Below the pieces are notes generated by a model. It was not told where the DNA came from, searched no databases, and worked only from the letters and a program-made list of their open reading frames with translations. DNA of 15,042 nt. Source: Dehalococcoidales bacterium (GTDB taxonomy: Bacteria > Chloroflexota > Dehalococcoidia > Dehalococcoidales > Fen-1064). Position 1 is the first letter of the stretch. Every line of letters begins with the position of its first letter. The position numbers were made by a program, and so were the translations under genes. Positions 7,263 through 14,181 of the stretch are shown here, in pieces. The stretch is from assembly GCA_028712845.1 (NCBI GenBank), contig JAQTPO010000033.1:1-15042 (forward strand), in the 5' to 3' direction.

Positions 7263-8360
7263 GTGACATCAAAAATCTTCAAGCCAATCAAAATCGGCAC
7301 GCTTGAACTCGGAAATCGCGTTATGCGGTCGGCAACCTGGGATGGTACGGCGGATAGCTCCGGACTGGTTACAGAACATTCGATGGCAATATACCGTGAG
7401 CTTGGCGCAGGCGGTATCGGTTTGATTGTTACCGGTTATGCCTTTGTTTCGCCGCTCGGACAGGCAACTACAGGACAATACGGTATTTATAACGATAAGA
7501 TGATTCACGGTTGGAAGCGGATTGTCACCGCCGTGCACAATGGCGGGGGCAAGATTGCGATGCAGATTGTCCATGCCGGCACTAACTCTGCATATCTTCC
7601 TTCGAAAGGCGTTACTTTAGCGGCGGTATCATCTCTGCCTGAACTGACGAAAGCACACCGCGAGATGACCGGAGAAGATATTGAAGGGGTCATCGCTGAT
7701 TTTGTGGCGGCGGGTTTACGTGTTCGAGAGGCTGGTTTTGATGCTGTGCAGTTACACGGGGCGCACGGTTATTTGATGAGTCAGTTCGTTTCCCCGCTGA
7801 CTAATCATCGCACTGATAAGTGGGGAGGCAATCCTGAAAATAGGCGGCGGTTCCATCTTGAAGTCGTCCGCCGGTTGAGAAAGGCTTTGGGAAACGATTA
7901 TCCTATCTTGATTAAATTCGGTGTGCAGGATGATAAAGAGGGAGGGCTTTCTCTGAGCGAAGGTTTGGAGATTGCCGGAGAAATGGAAAAATGCGGGATT
8001 AATGCCATAGAAGTCAGTTCCGGTATCGGTTTATCACCAACAGCAGCTAGCGTGAAAGGACTTGAGCCGGTATTTCGTGAGCGAGCGGTGGCTGTCAAGC
8101 GAAACGTAAAAGTGCCTGTTGCGGTAGTTAACGGGGTCCGCAGTTTTGAAACCGCAAAGAATATTATTGAAACTGGCGATGCGGATATGGTCTCGATGAG
8201 CCGTCCGTTTATCAGGGAGCCGCACCTGGTTTTGCGCTGGCAGAAGGGAGAAACCGCACCCGCCAAATGTATTTCCTGCAATAAATGCTTCCCGATTTTA
8301 GTGAAAGAGGGAAAGCTGGAGTGTGGTGATGAAAGACGGTTAAGAGAAGAGAAAAAGTAA
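7263..8360 (+). CDS. NADH:flavin oxidoreductase / Old Yellow Enzyme family, with C-terminal Cys cluster
   Basis: FMN-binding TIM-barrel enzyme expected to reduce activated C=C bonds or related substrates. The 365-residue protein starts with KIFKPIKIGTLELGNRVMRS, has the substrate/FMN site LHGAHGYLMSQFVSPLTN (His165, His168 and Tyr170) followed by RTDKWGGNPENR, and the FMN-phosphate region DMVSMSRPFIREP near 308-320. After the barrel, Cys336, Cys339, Cys342 and Cys354 form C-x2-C-x2-C-x11-C, resembling the 4Fe-4S site of 2,4-dienoyl-CoA reductase and trimethylamine dehydrogenase. The NAD(P)/FAD domains that follow in those large enzymes are absent, as the protein ends 11 residues later. The GTG start at 7263 touches the TAA of the hydrolase gene and has GAGGG at 7-nt spacing, so coupling is tight. 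The reaction partner is not known. Confidence 0.9.
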   Translation: MTSKIFKPIKIGTLELGNRVMRSATWDGTADSSGLVTEHSMAIYRELGAGGIGLIVTGYAFVSPLGQATTGQYGIYNDKMIHGWKRIVTAVHNGGGKIAMQIVHAGTNSAYLPSKGVTLAAVSSLPELTKAHREMTGEDIEGVIADFVAAGLRVREAGFDAVQLHGAHGYLMSQFVSPLTNHRTDKWGGNPENRRRFHLEVVRRLRKALGNDYPILIKFGVQDDKEGGLSLSEGLEIAGEMEKCGINAIEVSSGIGLSPTAASVKGLEPVFRERAVAVKRNVKVPVAVVNGVRSFETAKNIIETGDADMVSMSRPFIREPHLVLRWQKGETAPAKCISCNKCFPILVKEGKLECGDERRLREEKK

Positions 8361-8474
8361 TGGCTTCCACACACTTACAATCCATTCCGGCGAAAAAATA
8401 CCCACAGTACCATCATAACTATCATCCACCATCATGTCATTTCCAAACAAGAGACGATTAAAATATTTCATTAA
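8361..8474. other. Convergent intergenic spacer, no clear signal
   Basis: This 114-bp AT-rich gap lies between the ends of the plus-strand reductase gene and the minus-strand VLRF1-like gene. I see no GC-rich hairpin with a U-run on either strand, so the terminators of the two units are not identified. Confidence 0.5.
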
Positions 8475-9227
8475 CTAATAAATTTCATTCTCCCACTCCG
8501 TTACCCGGCTTGCCCAGACATCCGTGACCGCTTTCTCCAGAACTGATAACCGTGGGTCTGGAATCTCCAGTAATGGAGGCAAAAGGCGGTTATCGAACCG
8601 TTGCAGGAAAGGACATTGTTTTTGTAATTGCAGGATGGTCGTTTTGGCGCCTCCATAGACCAGATAATCCAGCTTTCCGGCACAAGGTTCGAACTTTTCC
8701 CTGATATGCTCACTGACTCTTTCCAGAAAATGGTATGTCTGGTCTTTGCGGCGCCGCTGGAAACGTGCGGCGGATGAGCCGCCCTGTCGGTGCCGGCTGT
8801 GTATTAAACCTGTTCCTGTTTTAGAGCCAACCAGTTTCTCTCCGCGGCAAACTCCAATCGAATATGAGCCCAGCCTTACCAGCACGATGCCGATGGTTAA
8901 GTCCTGTGCCAGTAACGAAAGAAGCGGCTCCGTATCATAGCCATTCGTGATGTATTTCTCCTTGAGCGGAAAAGGGGGTGAAATAAGATATTTTTGCTTT
9001 TCTCCCCAGAAAAGAACCAAACCTGTCCCGGAACTGCCGGCAAGCTTAGTGGCATTCAGAGGAATCGACTGTATCACCGGGATTTTACTGAAAATTGCTT
9101 CTATTTCTGCCGAATATATGCCTGCTGGCAGATACAGGGAAATCGCCTTATCGTTCCCTGCTTTCAATTCGTCGAGTAGAGCGAGGATTTTCTGTCTGGT
9201 GAGTTTGAAGTTTTTGGCAATCAGCAT
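8475..9227 (-). CDS. acVLRF1-like peptidyl-tRNA hydrolase (bacterial Vms1/ANKZF1-type release factor)
   Basis: The 250-residue protein resembles the eRF1-domain-2-like VLRF1 family, called acVLRF1 in Actinobacteria and Chloroflexi. After an N-terminal region of about 100 residues come the strand pair IGIVLVRLGSYSIGV and GEKLVGSKTGTGLIH. The signature loop is at 145-160: RHRQGGSSAARFQRRR, then a charged helix and DYLVYGGAKTT, which fits the family's C-terminal sub-domain. In eukaryotic Vms1/ANKZF1 the equivalent loop carries a catalytic Gln, and it cleaves peptidyl-tRNA on stalled 60S subunits. Here Gln148 precedes GGSS, while the position after GGSS is Ala153. The start is ATG with a weak GGATG ahead. 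It follows mutS2 by 20 bp on the same strand, so the two are almost certainly co-transcribed. Family call is from motif memory, not a search. Confidence 0.78.
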   Translation of the reverse strand: MLIAKNFKLTRQKILALLDELKAGNDKAISLYLPAGIYSAEIEAIFSKIPVIQSIPLNATKLAGSSGTGLVLFWGEKQKYLISPPFPLKEKYITNGYDTEPLLSLLAQDLTIGIVLVRLGSYSIGVCRGEKLVGSKTGTGLIHSRHRQGGSSAARFQRRRKDQTYHFLERVSEHIREKFEPCAGKLDYLVYGGAKTTILQLQKQCPFLQRFDNRLLPPLLEIPDPRLSVLEKAVTDVWASRVTEWENEIY

Positions 9228-9247
9228 ACTAATTCATCCAGGAGTAA

Positions 9248-11614
9248 TTATAATCTCACCACGGTGACACCGTTACCACCTTCGCCTTTTTCGCCGGGAC
9301 GGAATGATTTAACCAGCGGGTGTGTACTCAGCAGTTCTCTGACAATTTGCCGTAATGTGCCTGTACCGCTACCGTGCACAATCCGAACCTGCTTTAGGCT
9401 TGTCAGACTGGCGTCATCGAGGTACTTGTTCAGCATTAACTCCACTTCTTCAGCGCGTTTTCCCAGCATCATCAGTTCGGATGGCACCGCTTTTGGCGGT
9501 GGCGGTCTGATAAGAGGGATGTAGCTCGGTGCAGTACCGCTGCTGGAGGGCACAATTTTTTCTACGCCTCCCAATCCCATCTTGATTCTGGTATGTCCGG
9601 CTTGAACTTCTATCTCCCGGTTTACTTCATCCAACTTCAGCACGATGGCTTCCAGATTGGCTTCTTTCAAATAGACCGTATCGCCTATCGCAATACTGTT
9701 ATCCGGTTCCGTCTCAGTTTCCGTTTCGGGGCTTGTTTGGGGTTGCCATGTCGCGGCTCTGATTTTTTCCTGCACCGAAGCCAGCGTTTTTTTAGTGCGC
9801 TCAATCGTATCTCTGGATTTCTGCTTGCGCAGTTCGGTCGCTGCCTGCCGGATTTCCCGCTGTAAGTCAGCCGCTTCACTGACTATCCTGTCCCGTGTTT
9901 CCTGGATGACTGTCTTTTCCCGGGTTTTCAATTCTTTGAGCTTGTTTTCAAACTCTTTTTTCAAAAGCTCGGCGTCCCTTTTTACTTTTTCCAGTTCAAG
10001 ACGGGTGGACTGCGCTTTATCCCGCTCTTCCGTCAGGTGAGACAGCAGGGTTTCCACTTCTTGTGTGCCTTTGGAGAGCATTTCCCTGGCGTGACTGATA
10101 ATTTCCGCATCGAGACCGAGACGTGCTGCCGTTGCCAGCGCATTACTGCCGCCGGGTAGTCCCACCGTTAAGTGATATGTTGGCGCCAGCGTCACCGGGT
10201 CGAAATCCAGCGAAGCATTCTGCAAACCGGGGGTGACGTGAGCAAACACTTTCAGGTCACCGAGGTGGGTGGTGGCAATGGTCGCTGTTGATTTCGAGAG
10301 GAAATATAGCAAAATAGCGCGTGCCAGCGCCGAGCCTTCGGCAGGGTCGGTACTGGTGCCCAGTTCGTCCAGAAGCACCATACTCCTGTCCGTGGCACTA
10401 TGAATGATGCGCGTAATATTGCTGATATGCCAGCTGAATGTGGAAAGCGTTTGTTCGATACTCTGCTCATCGCCGATATCAACAAAAACCCCGTCAAAGA
10501 CCGGAATCTGACTCTTTTCCGAGGCGGGGATGGGTATGCCAGCCAGTGCCATTAAACTGAGTAAACCAATTGTCTTGAGGGCTACCGTTTTACCACCGGT
10601 ATTCGGTCCGGTAATCACCAGAATGGAATAATCTTTCCCAATCGTGATGTCTAAGGGCACAGCTCTATCACTCAACAGAGGATGACGGGCATCGAGTAAC
10701 TGGAGGCTCGGTCTTTGTTCCCCATTAAAGGCAACCATCCGGGGTTCGGTGGCTCTGGCGCGACGGGCGTATTTAGCCTTGGCGAAGATAAAGTCCAACT
10801 CCGCCGCCAGCACAATATCTTGATTAATTTCAGCCTCATGCAGACCCACCTCTTTACTCAAGCTGGTGAGAATTCTATCGACTTCACGCTTTTCTTCATT
10901 AATAGATTCCCTCAGCTCATTGCCTTCTTCTACTGTTTCCCACGGCTCGATGAAAATGGTGGCGCCGGTATTGGAGACATCGTGGACAATGCCTTTGATG
11001 TCTTTCTTGGCTTCAATTTTGACAGGGATGACATATCTGCCTTCACGCTCGGTGACGATTTGCTCCTGAACGATTTTCTGCCCGCCGGGCGACCTGATAA
11101 AATTCTCCAGGTTAGACATCAATTGATGCCGCTTGTTGCGGATTTGCTGTCTTACGAATGACAGATGAGGCGAGGCTGAGTCCAGTATTTCTCCGTCAGT
11201 TGATATGCATGTATCGATGCTTTTTTCTACAGAGCGCAGTTCCGTAATATTTTTGGCAATATTCCAGATGGATGGAAATTCGGCGGCAAACTTATTGAGG
11301 CTGGAATGTAGATAGCGGATGTTAGAAAGAGCCTGCGCAATAACTGACAGAACCGGCGGTTCCAGCACCTTACCTCGCGCTGCCATGCCGACAGCTTCGC
11401 GGATATCTTCAATAGCGCCGATGTGAAAGTCAGGCTCTGTTGCCAGTAACTGACGCGCTTCTGATGATTGCTTGAAAAGTAAGGTGATTTCTTCATATTT
11501 AAAATTGGGTTTGAGCTCCAGTGCCATAGCGTGACTGGCAGGGAAAGAGGTATAACCCGCGAGAATTTCTCTCACGCGGTGGAATTCCAGCATCTCCAGA
11601 CTTTTTGTGTCCAA
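9248..11614 (-). CDS. mutS2: MutS2 (RqcU-type) ATPase with Smr domain
   Basis: A 788-residue homolog of Bacillus MutS2, which binds collided ribosomes and splits them using ATP; older work linked it to anti-recombination. Domain order: N-terminal helical core region from 1 to about 300; ABC-type ATPase with Walker A GPNTGGKT at 336-343, signature STFSWH at 391-396 and Walker B/D-loop MVLLDELGTSTDP at 412-424; a long charged coiled coil at about 505-620; a KOW/beta-like segment from about 640; and a C-terminal Smr domain at about 712-788 with HGSGTGTLR at 747-755. The Smr motif normally reading LDLRG is LMMLG here (714-718), so the nuclease-linked Asp is missing. The start is TTG at 11614 with AGAGGA at 6-nt spacing. 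A hairpin repeat ends one base before that site. It heads a two-gene unit with the VLRF1-like gene. Confidence 0.95.
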   Translation of the reverse strand: MDTKSLEMLEFHRVREILAGYTSFPASHAMALELKPNFKYEEITLLFKQSSEARQLLATEPDFHIGAIEDIREAVGMAARGKVLEPPVLSVIAQALSNIRYLHSSLNKFAAEFPSIWNIAKNITELRSVEKSIDTCISTDGEILDSASPHLSFVRQQIRNKRHQLMSNLENFIRSPGGQKIVQEQIVTEREGRYVIPVKIEAKKDIKGIVHDVSNTGATIFIEPWETVEEGNELRESINEEKREVDRILTSLSKEVGLHEAEINQDIVLAAELDFIFAKAKYARRARATEPRMVAFNGEQRPSLQLLDARHPLLSDRAVPLDITIGKDYSILVITGPNTGGKTVALKTIGLLSLMALAGIPIPASEKSQIPVFDGVFVDIGDEQSIEQTLSTFSWHISNITRIIHSATDRSMVLLDELGTSTDPAEGSALARAILLYFLSKSTATIATTHLGDLKVFAHVTPGLQNASLDFDPVTLAPTYHLTVGLPGGSNALATAARLGLDAEIISHAREMLSKGTQEVETLLSHLTEERDKAQSTRLELEKVKRDAELLKKEFENKLKELKTREKTVIQETRDRIVSEAADLQREIRQAATELRKQKSRDTIERTKKTLASVQEKIRAATWQPQTSPETETETEPDNSIAIGDTVYLKEANLEAIVLKLDEVNREIEVQAGHTRIKMGLGGVEKIVPSSSGTAPSYIPLIRPPPPKAVPSELMMLGKRAEEVELMLNKYLDDASLTSLKQVRIVHGSGTGTLRQIVRELLSTHPLVKSFRPGEKGEGGNGVTVVRL

Positions 11615-11627
11615 TTTTTATCCTCTC

Positions 11628-11729
11628 GTCATTGCGAGCGAAGCGCAACAATCTCTGTGAGGGGAGGCAACCCCAACCACCCTGAGTTTGCCGCGTCATC
11701 CCGATGTAATCGGGATTCCTCGCAATGAC
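11628..11729. repeat. 102-bp MITE-like hairpin repeat with GTCATTGCGAG terminal inverted repeats
   Basis: GTCATTGCGAG (11628-11638) and CTCGCAATGAC (11719-11729) are perfect 11-bp inverted ends. Between them lie GAGCGAAGCGCAACAATCT, a GGGG/CCCC hairpin (11661-11674) and a perfect CCCGAT-GTA-ATCGGG hairpin (11700-11714). The ends match a repeat type I recall as widespread in bacterial genomes with reads such as 'CATTGCGAGCGAAGCGAAGCAATCT'. It encodes no protein and is probably non-autonomous. One end touches the mutS2 SD region. Confidence 0.8.
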
Positions 11730-11948
11730 ATTTTGGCACTTAGTATGACAATACTAGCCAAGCACTTTTACAAAAGATATTGTACCACGTTAATGTATTG
11801 TGCTCTAATGAATGACATCTGCCCTTTCGATGGGAAAAAGATTGATACCATCATAGATAAGGGAATATAATCAGGTACGTCAGCATATTGCCAGGAATTA
11901 TTGTCCGTCGGTGGGTAAGACTATAAAATTAACCTAACGAGATAAGCT
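11730..11948. other. Divergent intergenic region between mutS2 and the MerR gene
   Basis: AT-rich, non-coding in appearance. It must hold the mutS2 promoter, unless the repeat supplies it; on the minus strand TACAAT near 11788 is a possible -10 box without a convincing -35. No RNA gene was recognised. Confidence 0.4.
11901..11929 (+). promoter_or_regulatory. Putative promoter of the MerR-family gene
   Basis: TTGTCC (11901-11906) and TAAAAT (11924-11929) are 17 bp apart, with TATAAA at 11922 as a 15-bp alternative. The GTG start is 20 bp past the -10 box, giving a very short leader with only GAG as a weak SD. Moderate match only. Confidence 0.4.
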
Positions 11949-12404
11949 GTGGGAAAACGAAAGACGCGCGATGAAAAACCTGTATCCTTTACTATCACAG
12001 AAGTATCACGCATAGTGGGCGCCAGACGTCGCCGTCTTGCTTATTGGGACAAGACAGGGGTATTAAGCCCGAGTTTGGAAGTTACTACAGATAAAGGTTT
12101 ATGCCGTCTGTATTCCGTGCAGGATATTATAGATTTAAAGATACTGTTAAGGTTACGGCAGAGTTCGGTATCGTTACAACGGATACGCGCCAGTTTTCGA
12201 TTCATCAAAAAGAGCGCTGAGTCATTAGCATCCTCGGTAATCCTGACCGATGGTAAGACAATATACCGGTATCAAGATGATGACCTCCTTGTGGACACAT
12301 TAAAAGACGGCCAGATGGTATTGCGGATTACGGTCCAGGATTTGATCGCGGAAGTACAGGAAAAAGTTAACGAATTGTCCGCCGATAAAAATGGGACAGC
12401 ATAG
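11949..12404 (+). CDS. MerR-family transcriptional regulator
   Basis: A 151-residue putative DNA-binding protein. Residues 13-80 form a MerR-type winged HTH: FTITEVSRIVGARRRRLAYWDKTGVL, a wing, then CRLYSVQDIIDLKILLRLRQ and SVSLQRIR. The C-terminal part, from about residue 95 (VILTDGKTIYRYQDDDLLVDTLKDGQ), is not a metal-binding MerR tail, as only one Cys is present in the whole protein. It instead looks like a small effector or protein-interaction domain seen in HTH proteins related to DUF433-type regulators; that link is tentative. The start is GTG at 11949, with a poor SD. The gene is divergent from mutS2 across 334 bp and convergent with the peptidase cluster, so mutS2 or itself would be the nearest target, but nothing in the sequence proves it. 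Confidence 0.85.
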   Translation: MGKRKTRDEKPVSFTITEVSRIVGARRRRLAYWDKTGVLSPSLEVTTDKGLCRLYSVQDIIDLKILLRLRQSSVSLQRIRASFRFIKKSAESLASSVILTDGKTIYRYQDDDLLVDTLKDGQMVLRITVQDLIAEVQEKVNELSADKNGTA

Positions 12405-12460
12405 CATTTTCCCGTATGTTAATGGTGAATGATTGCACAAACAGTGGGATGTCTGCTTTC

Positions 12461-12472
12461 TCGTATATACGA
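12461..12472. other. Perfect 12-bp palindrome in a convergent spacer
   Basis: TCGTATATACGA reads the same on both strands and lies between the ends of the MerR gene and the peptidase gene. It has no loop or U-run to make a terminator. It may be a binding site or chance. Confidence 0.3.
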
Positions 12473-12500
12473 CTAAGTAAGGTTGAAGTTAGTAAAAAAC

Positions 12501-13607
12501 CTACAAACTCTCCGCGAAGTTCAGATAGATTTGTGCCGCCTCTACAACCTGAGAGAAATTCACGGATTCTTCCGGCGTGTGTGCTTCTTCTAATCTGCCG
12601 GGTCCCAGAATAATGGGGTCAACACCATCCGTCCAGAGGACATTGGCATCGGAATGACTGCGGAAATCCTGAGGCTCCCACGGTCGTGACATTTTCCGGA
12701 AGACCTCTTGTAGTTTTTTGACCAGGGGTCTTTCGCCGGAAATACGGTAACCGGAATGCGCTTCCTCGAATCTGAGGATTGCATCGAGTCCGGGGATGTC
12801 TTTACCTGCAGTTTCTACCAGGTGCTCTAATTCCGTTTTGAGCGTGTCAATTTTGGAATGCGGCGGCAGGTGCAGGTCAAGATATGCCTCACAGGTATCC
12901 GGGACGACGAAGCCGCTGGGGAAGCCGGATAGCTCACGGATGTTATAAACGATGCCGTGTGTGCTGGTGGTGGCATAGACAGTAACTTTCAGGAGGAGCT
13001 TCAGCATCGTCTCGATGGCATTTTGTCCGAGCTCAGGCATCGATGAATGTGCTCTTTTGCCCCGGGTTCTTAAAAGGACTTCGAGGTAGCCGTAATGCCC
13101 CAGGCAGGCTGTCAGATTGGTCGGTTCACCAACCAGTGCCCAGGGGAAGTTGTACTCACGTACGAGAGTCCTGGCGCCGCTATTGTCTTCTTCTTCCCCG
13201 ACTACCAGAGCGAGTCCCACCGATGGGAATTTACCCGCTCGACCGTGGAGTACGGTGAAGGTTTCTATCATTGCGGCACAGCCGGCTTTCATGTCAGCCG
13301 TGCCTAATCCATAAATTGCGCCTTCTTCTTCATAGAATCCAAAATCATCCAGGTCATAGGCGGTGACAGTATCCAGATGCCCCACGAAGCAGAGGTCGAT
13401 ATTCTCTTCCGGCAGGACCAGAAGGTTGTAACGGTTCTCATCCACTTCCTGTCTGATAACCGGCAATCCCTGTTTTTTTAGATACTGCTCGGTGTACTCA
13501 AGAATCTCCTCTTCCTTACCGGATGGACTGTAAATATCCACCATATCTCTGAGGAGGTTCTTCAACCTCTCCGGCTGTATTGCCATCGAATCACCGGTAT
13601 TCGTCAA
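12501..13607 (-). CDS. M20-family metallopeptidase (ArgE/DapE/CPG2 type)
   Basis: A zinc-dependent amidohydrolase or peptidase of 368 residues. The metal-site residues are all visible: His77 in VGHLDTV, bridging Asp105 in GTADMKAG, Glu138/Glu139 in VVGEEED, Glu161 in GEPTN, and His343 in EEAHTPEESV. The dimerisation domain lies between about 165 and 285, with RTRGKRAHSSMPELGQNA at its start. The longest reading starts at a TTG (13607) that overlaps the TGA of the acetyltransferase gene by 4 bp and has GGAAGG at 6-nt spacing. An ATG at 13586 would give a more typical start, MAIQPERLKNLL, and cannot be excluded. The subfamily (deacetylase, desuccinylase, deacylase or carboxypeptidase) is not resolvable by eye. 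Coupling to an acetyltransferase gene may hint at N-acyl turnover. Confidence 0.9.
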   Translation of the reverse strand: MTNTGDSMAIQPERLKNLLRDMVDIYSPSGKEEEILEYTEQYLKKQGLPVIRQEVDENRYNLLVLPEENIDLCFVGHLDTVTAYDLDDFGFYEEEGAIYGLGTADMKAGCAAMIETFTVLHGRAGKFPSVGLALVVGEEEDNSGARTLVREYNFPWALVGEPTNLTACLGHYGYLEVLLRTRGKRAHSSMPELGQNAIETMLKLLLKVTVYATTSTHGIVYNIRELSGFPSGFVVPDTCEAYLDLHLPPHSKIDTLKTELEHLVETAGKDIPGLDAILRFEEAHSGYRISGERPLVKKLQEVFRKMSRPWEPQDFRSHSDANVLWTDGVDPIILGPGRLEEAHTPEESVNFSQVVEAAQIYLNFAESL

Positions 13608-14143
13608 TTAGTGCCTTCCGAATCGGGTGTTTTCTCTTTTCTTTTCTTTCTTGGTTTCTGGAGTGTCTTGGCAAGCCAGACATGTTGCGCACGTTCAGAG
13701 AATCCCATTGCATTCAGGAAGTGGAGCGCGCTTTCATTTTCCGCATCAGTGTCGGCAATCACCATTCTGACGCCGTCTTTTTGGAAATTATCTTCCAGTT
13801 TATTGTAGAGACGCTGTCCTAAATTCGTTCTCTGGAAATCTTCGTCAACGCCTATCCAGCTCAGATAGCCGTACTTTTTCCAGGCGGTGCCCTCTTTTTC
13901 AATCATATTTGCCAGCACAAAACCAACTATCTTGCCATCTTCTGTTTCTGCTACCAGGCAATACTCCGATTCGGAAGTGAAATAATCTGTTACTTCATAC
14001 GGGTCCCATGTGCGATAAAGGATAGGAAACTCGTCGCTTGTAAAAAGCATCTCGCCAAGATGGTAAACCGCTGCGACATCATCTATCTCCATTTCCCGAA
14101 TAGTCACTTCAATCTTGTGCTTCGTTCCGTTATCAGGCAGCAT
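13604..14143 (-). CDS. GNAT-family N-acetyltransferase
   Basis: A 179-residue member of the GCN5-related acetyltransferase superfamily, which moves an acetyl group from acetyl-CoA to an amine. The start IEVTIREMEIDDVAAVYHL is the usual first strand and helix. YLSWIGVDEDFQRTNLGQRLYNKLE at about 94-118 is motif A with the CoA pyrophosphate loop Q-R-T-N-L-G-Q. ADTDAENESALHFLNAMGF (about 130-148) is motif B with the expected Asn and Phe. The C-terminus ends in a basic tail (KPRKKRKEK). An ideal GGAGGA lies 5 nt before the ATG at 14143. The gene overlaps the peptidase start by 4 bp, so the two are likely made together. The substrate is unknown; protein N-terminal, antibiotic or small-molecule acetylation are all possible. 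Confidence 0.9.
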   Translation of the reverse strand: MLPDNGTKHKIEVTIREMEIDDVAAVYHLGEMLFTSDEFPILYRTWDPYEVTDYFTSESEYCLVAETEDGKIVGFVLANMIEKEGTAWKKYGYLSWIGVDEDFQRTNLGQRLYNKLEDNFQKDGVRMVIADTDAENESALHFLNAMGFSERAQHVWLAKTLQKPRKKRKEKTPDSEGTN

Positions 14144-14181
14144 AAATCCTCCGTTTCATCTGTTACCGGCATTGTTTAGCG

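Noticed and set aside
11628..11729. Reading the repeat as a CRISPR array or a tRNA gene
   Set aside because: There is only one unit with inverted ends and no spaced direct repeats, and no cloverleaf with TTCRA-type arm could be drawn.
11688..11870. 60-residue open frame in the mutS2-MerR spacer, with a C-terminal part reading MNDICPFDGKKIDTIIDKG
   Set aside because: Its first third lies in the hairpin repeat, no good SD precedes the start or the internal ATG, and the residue pattern matches no family I know.
12405..12500. Terminator between the convergent MerR and peptidase genes
   Set aside because: Only a loopless palindrome and a 5-bp stem (AGGTT/AACCT) were found; neither is followed by a convincing U-run.
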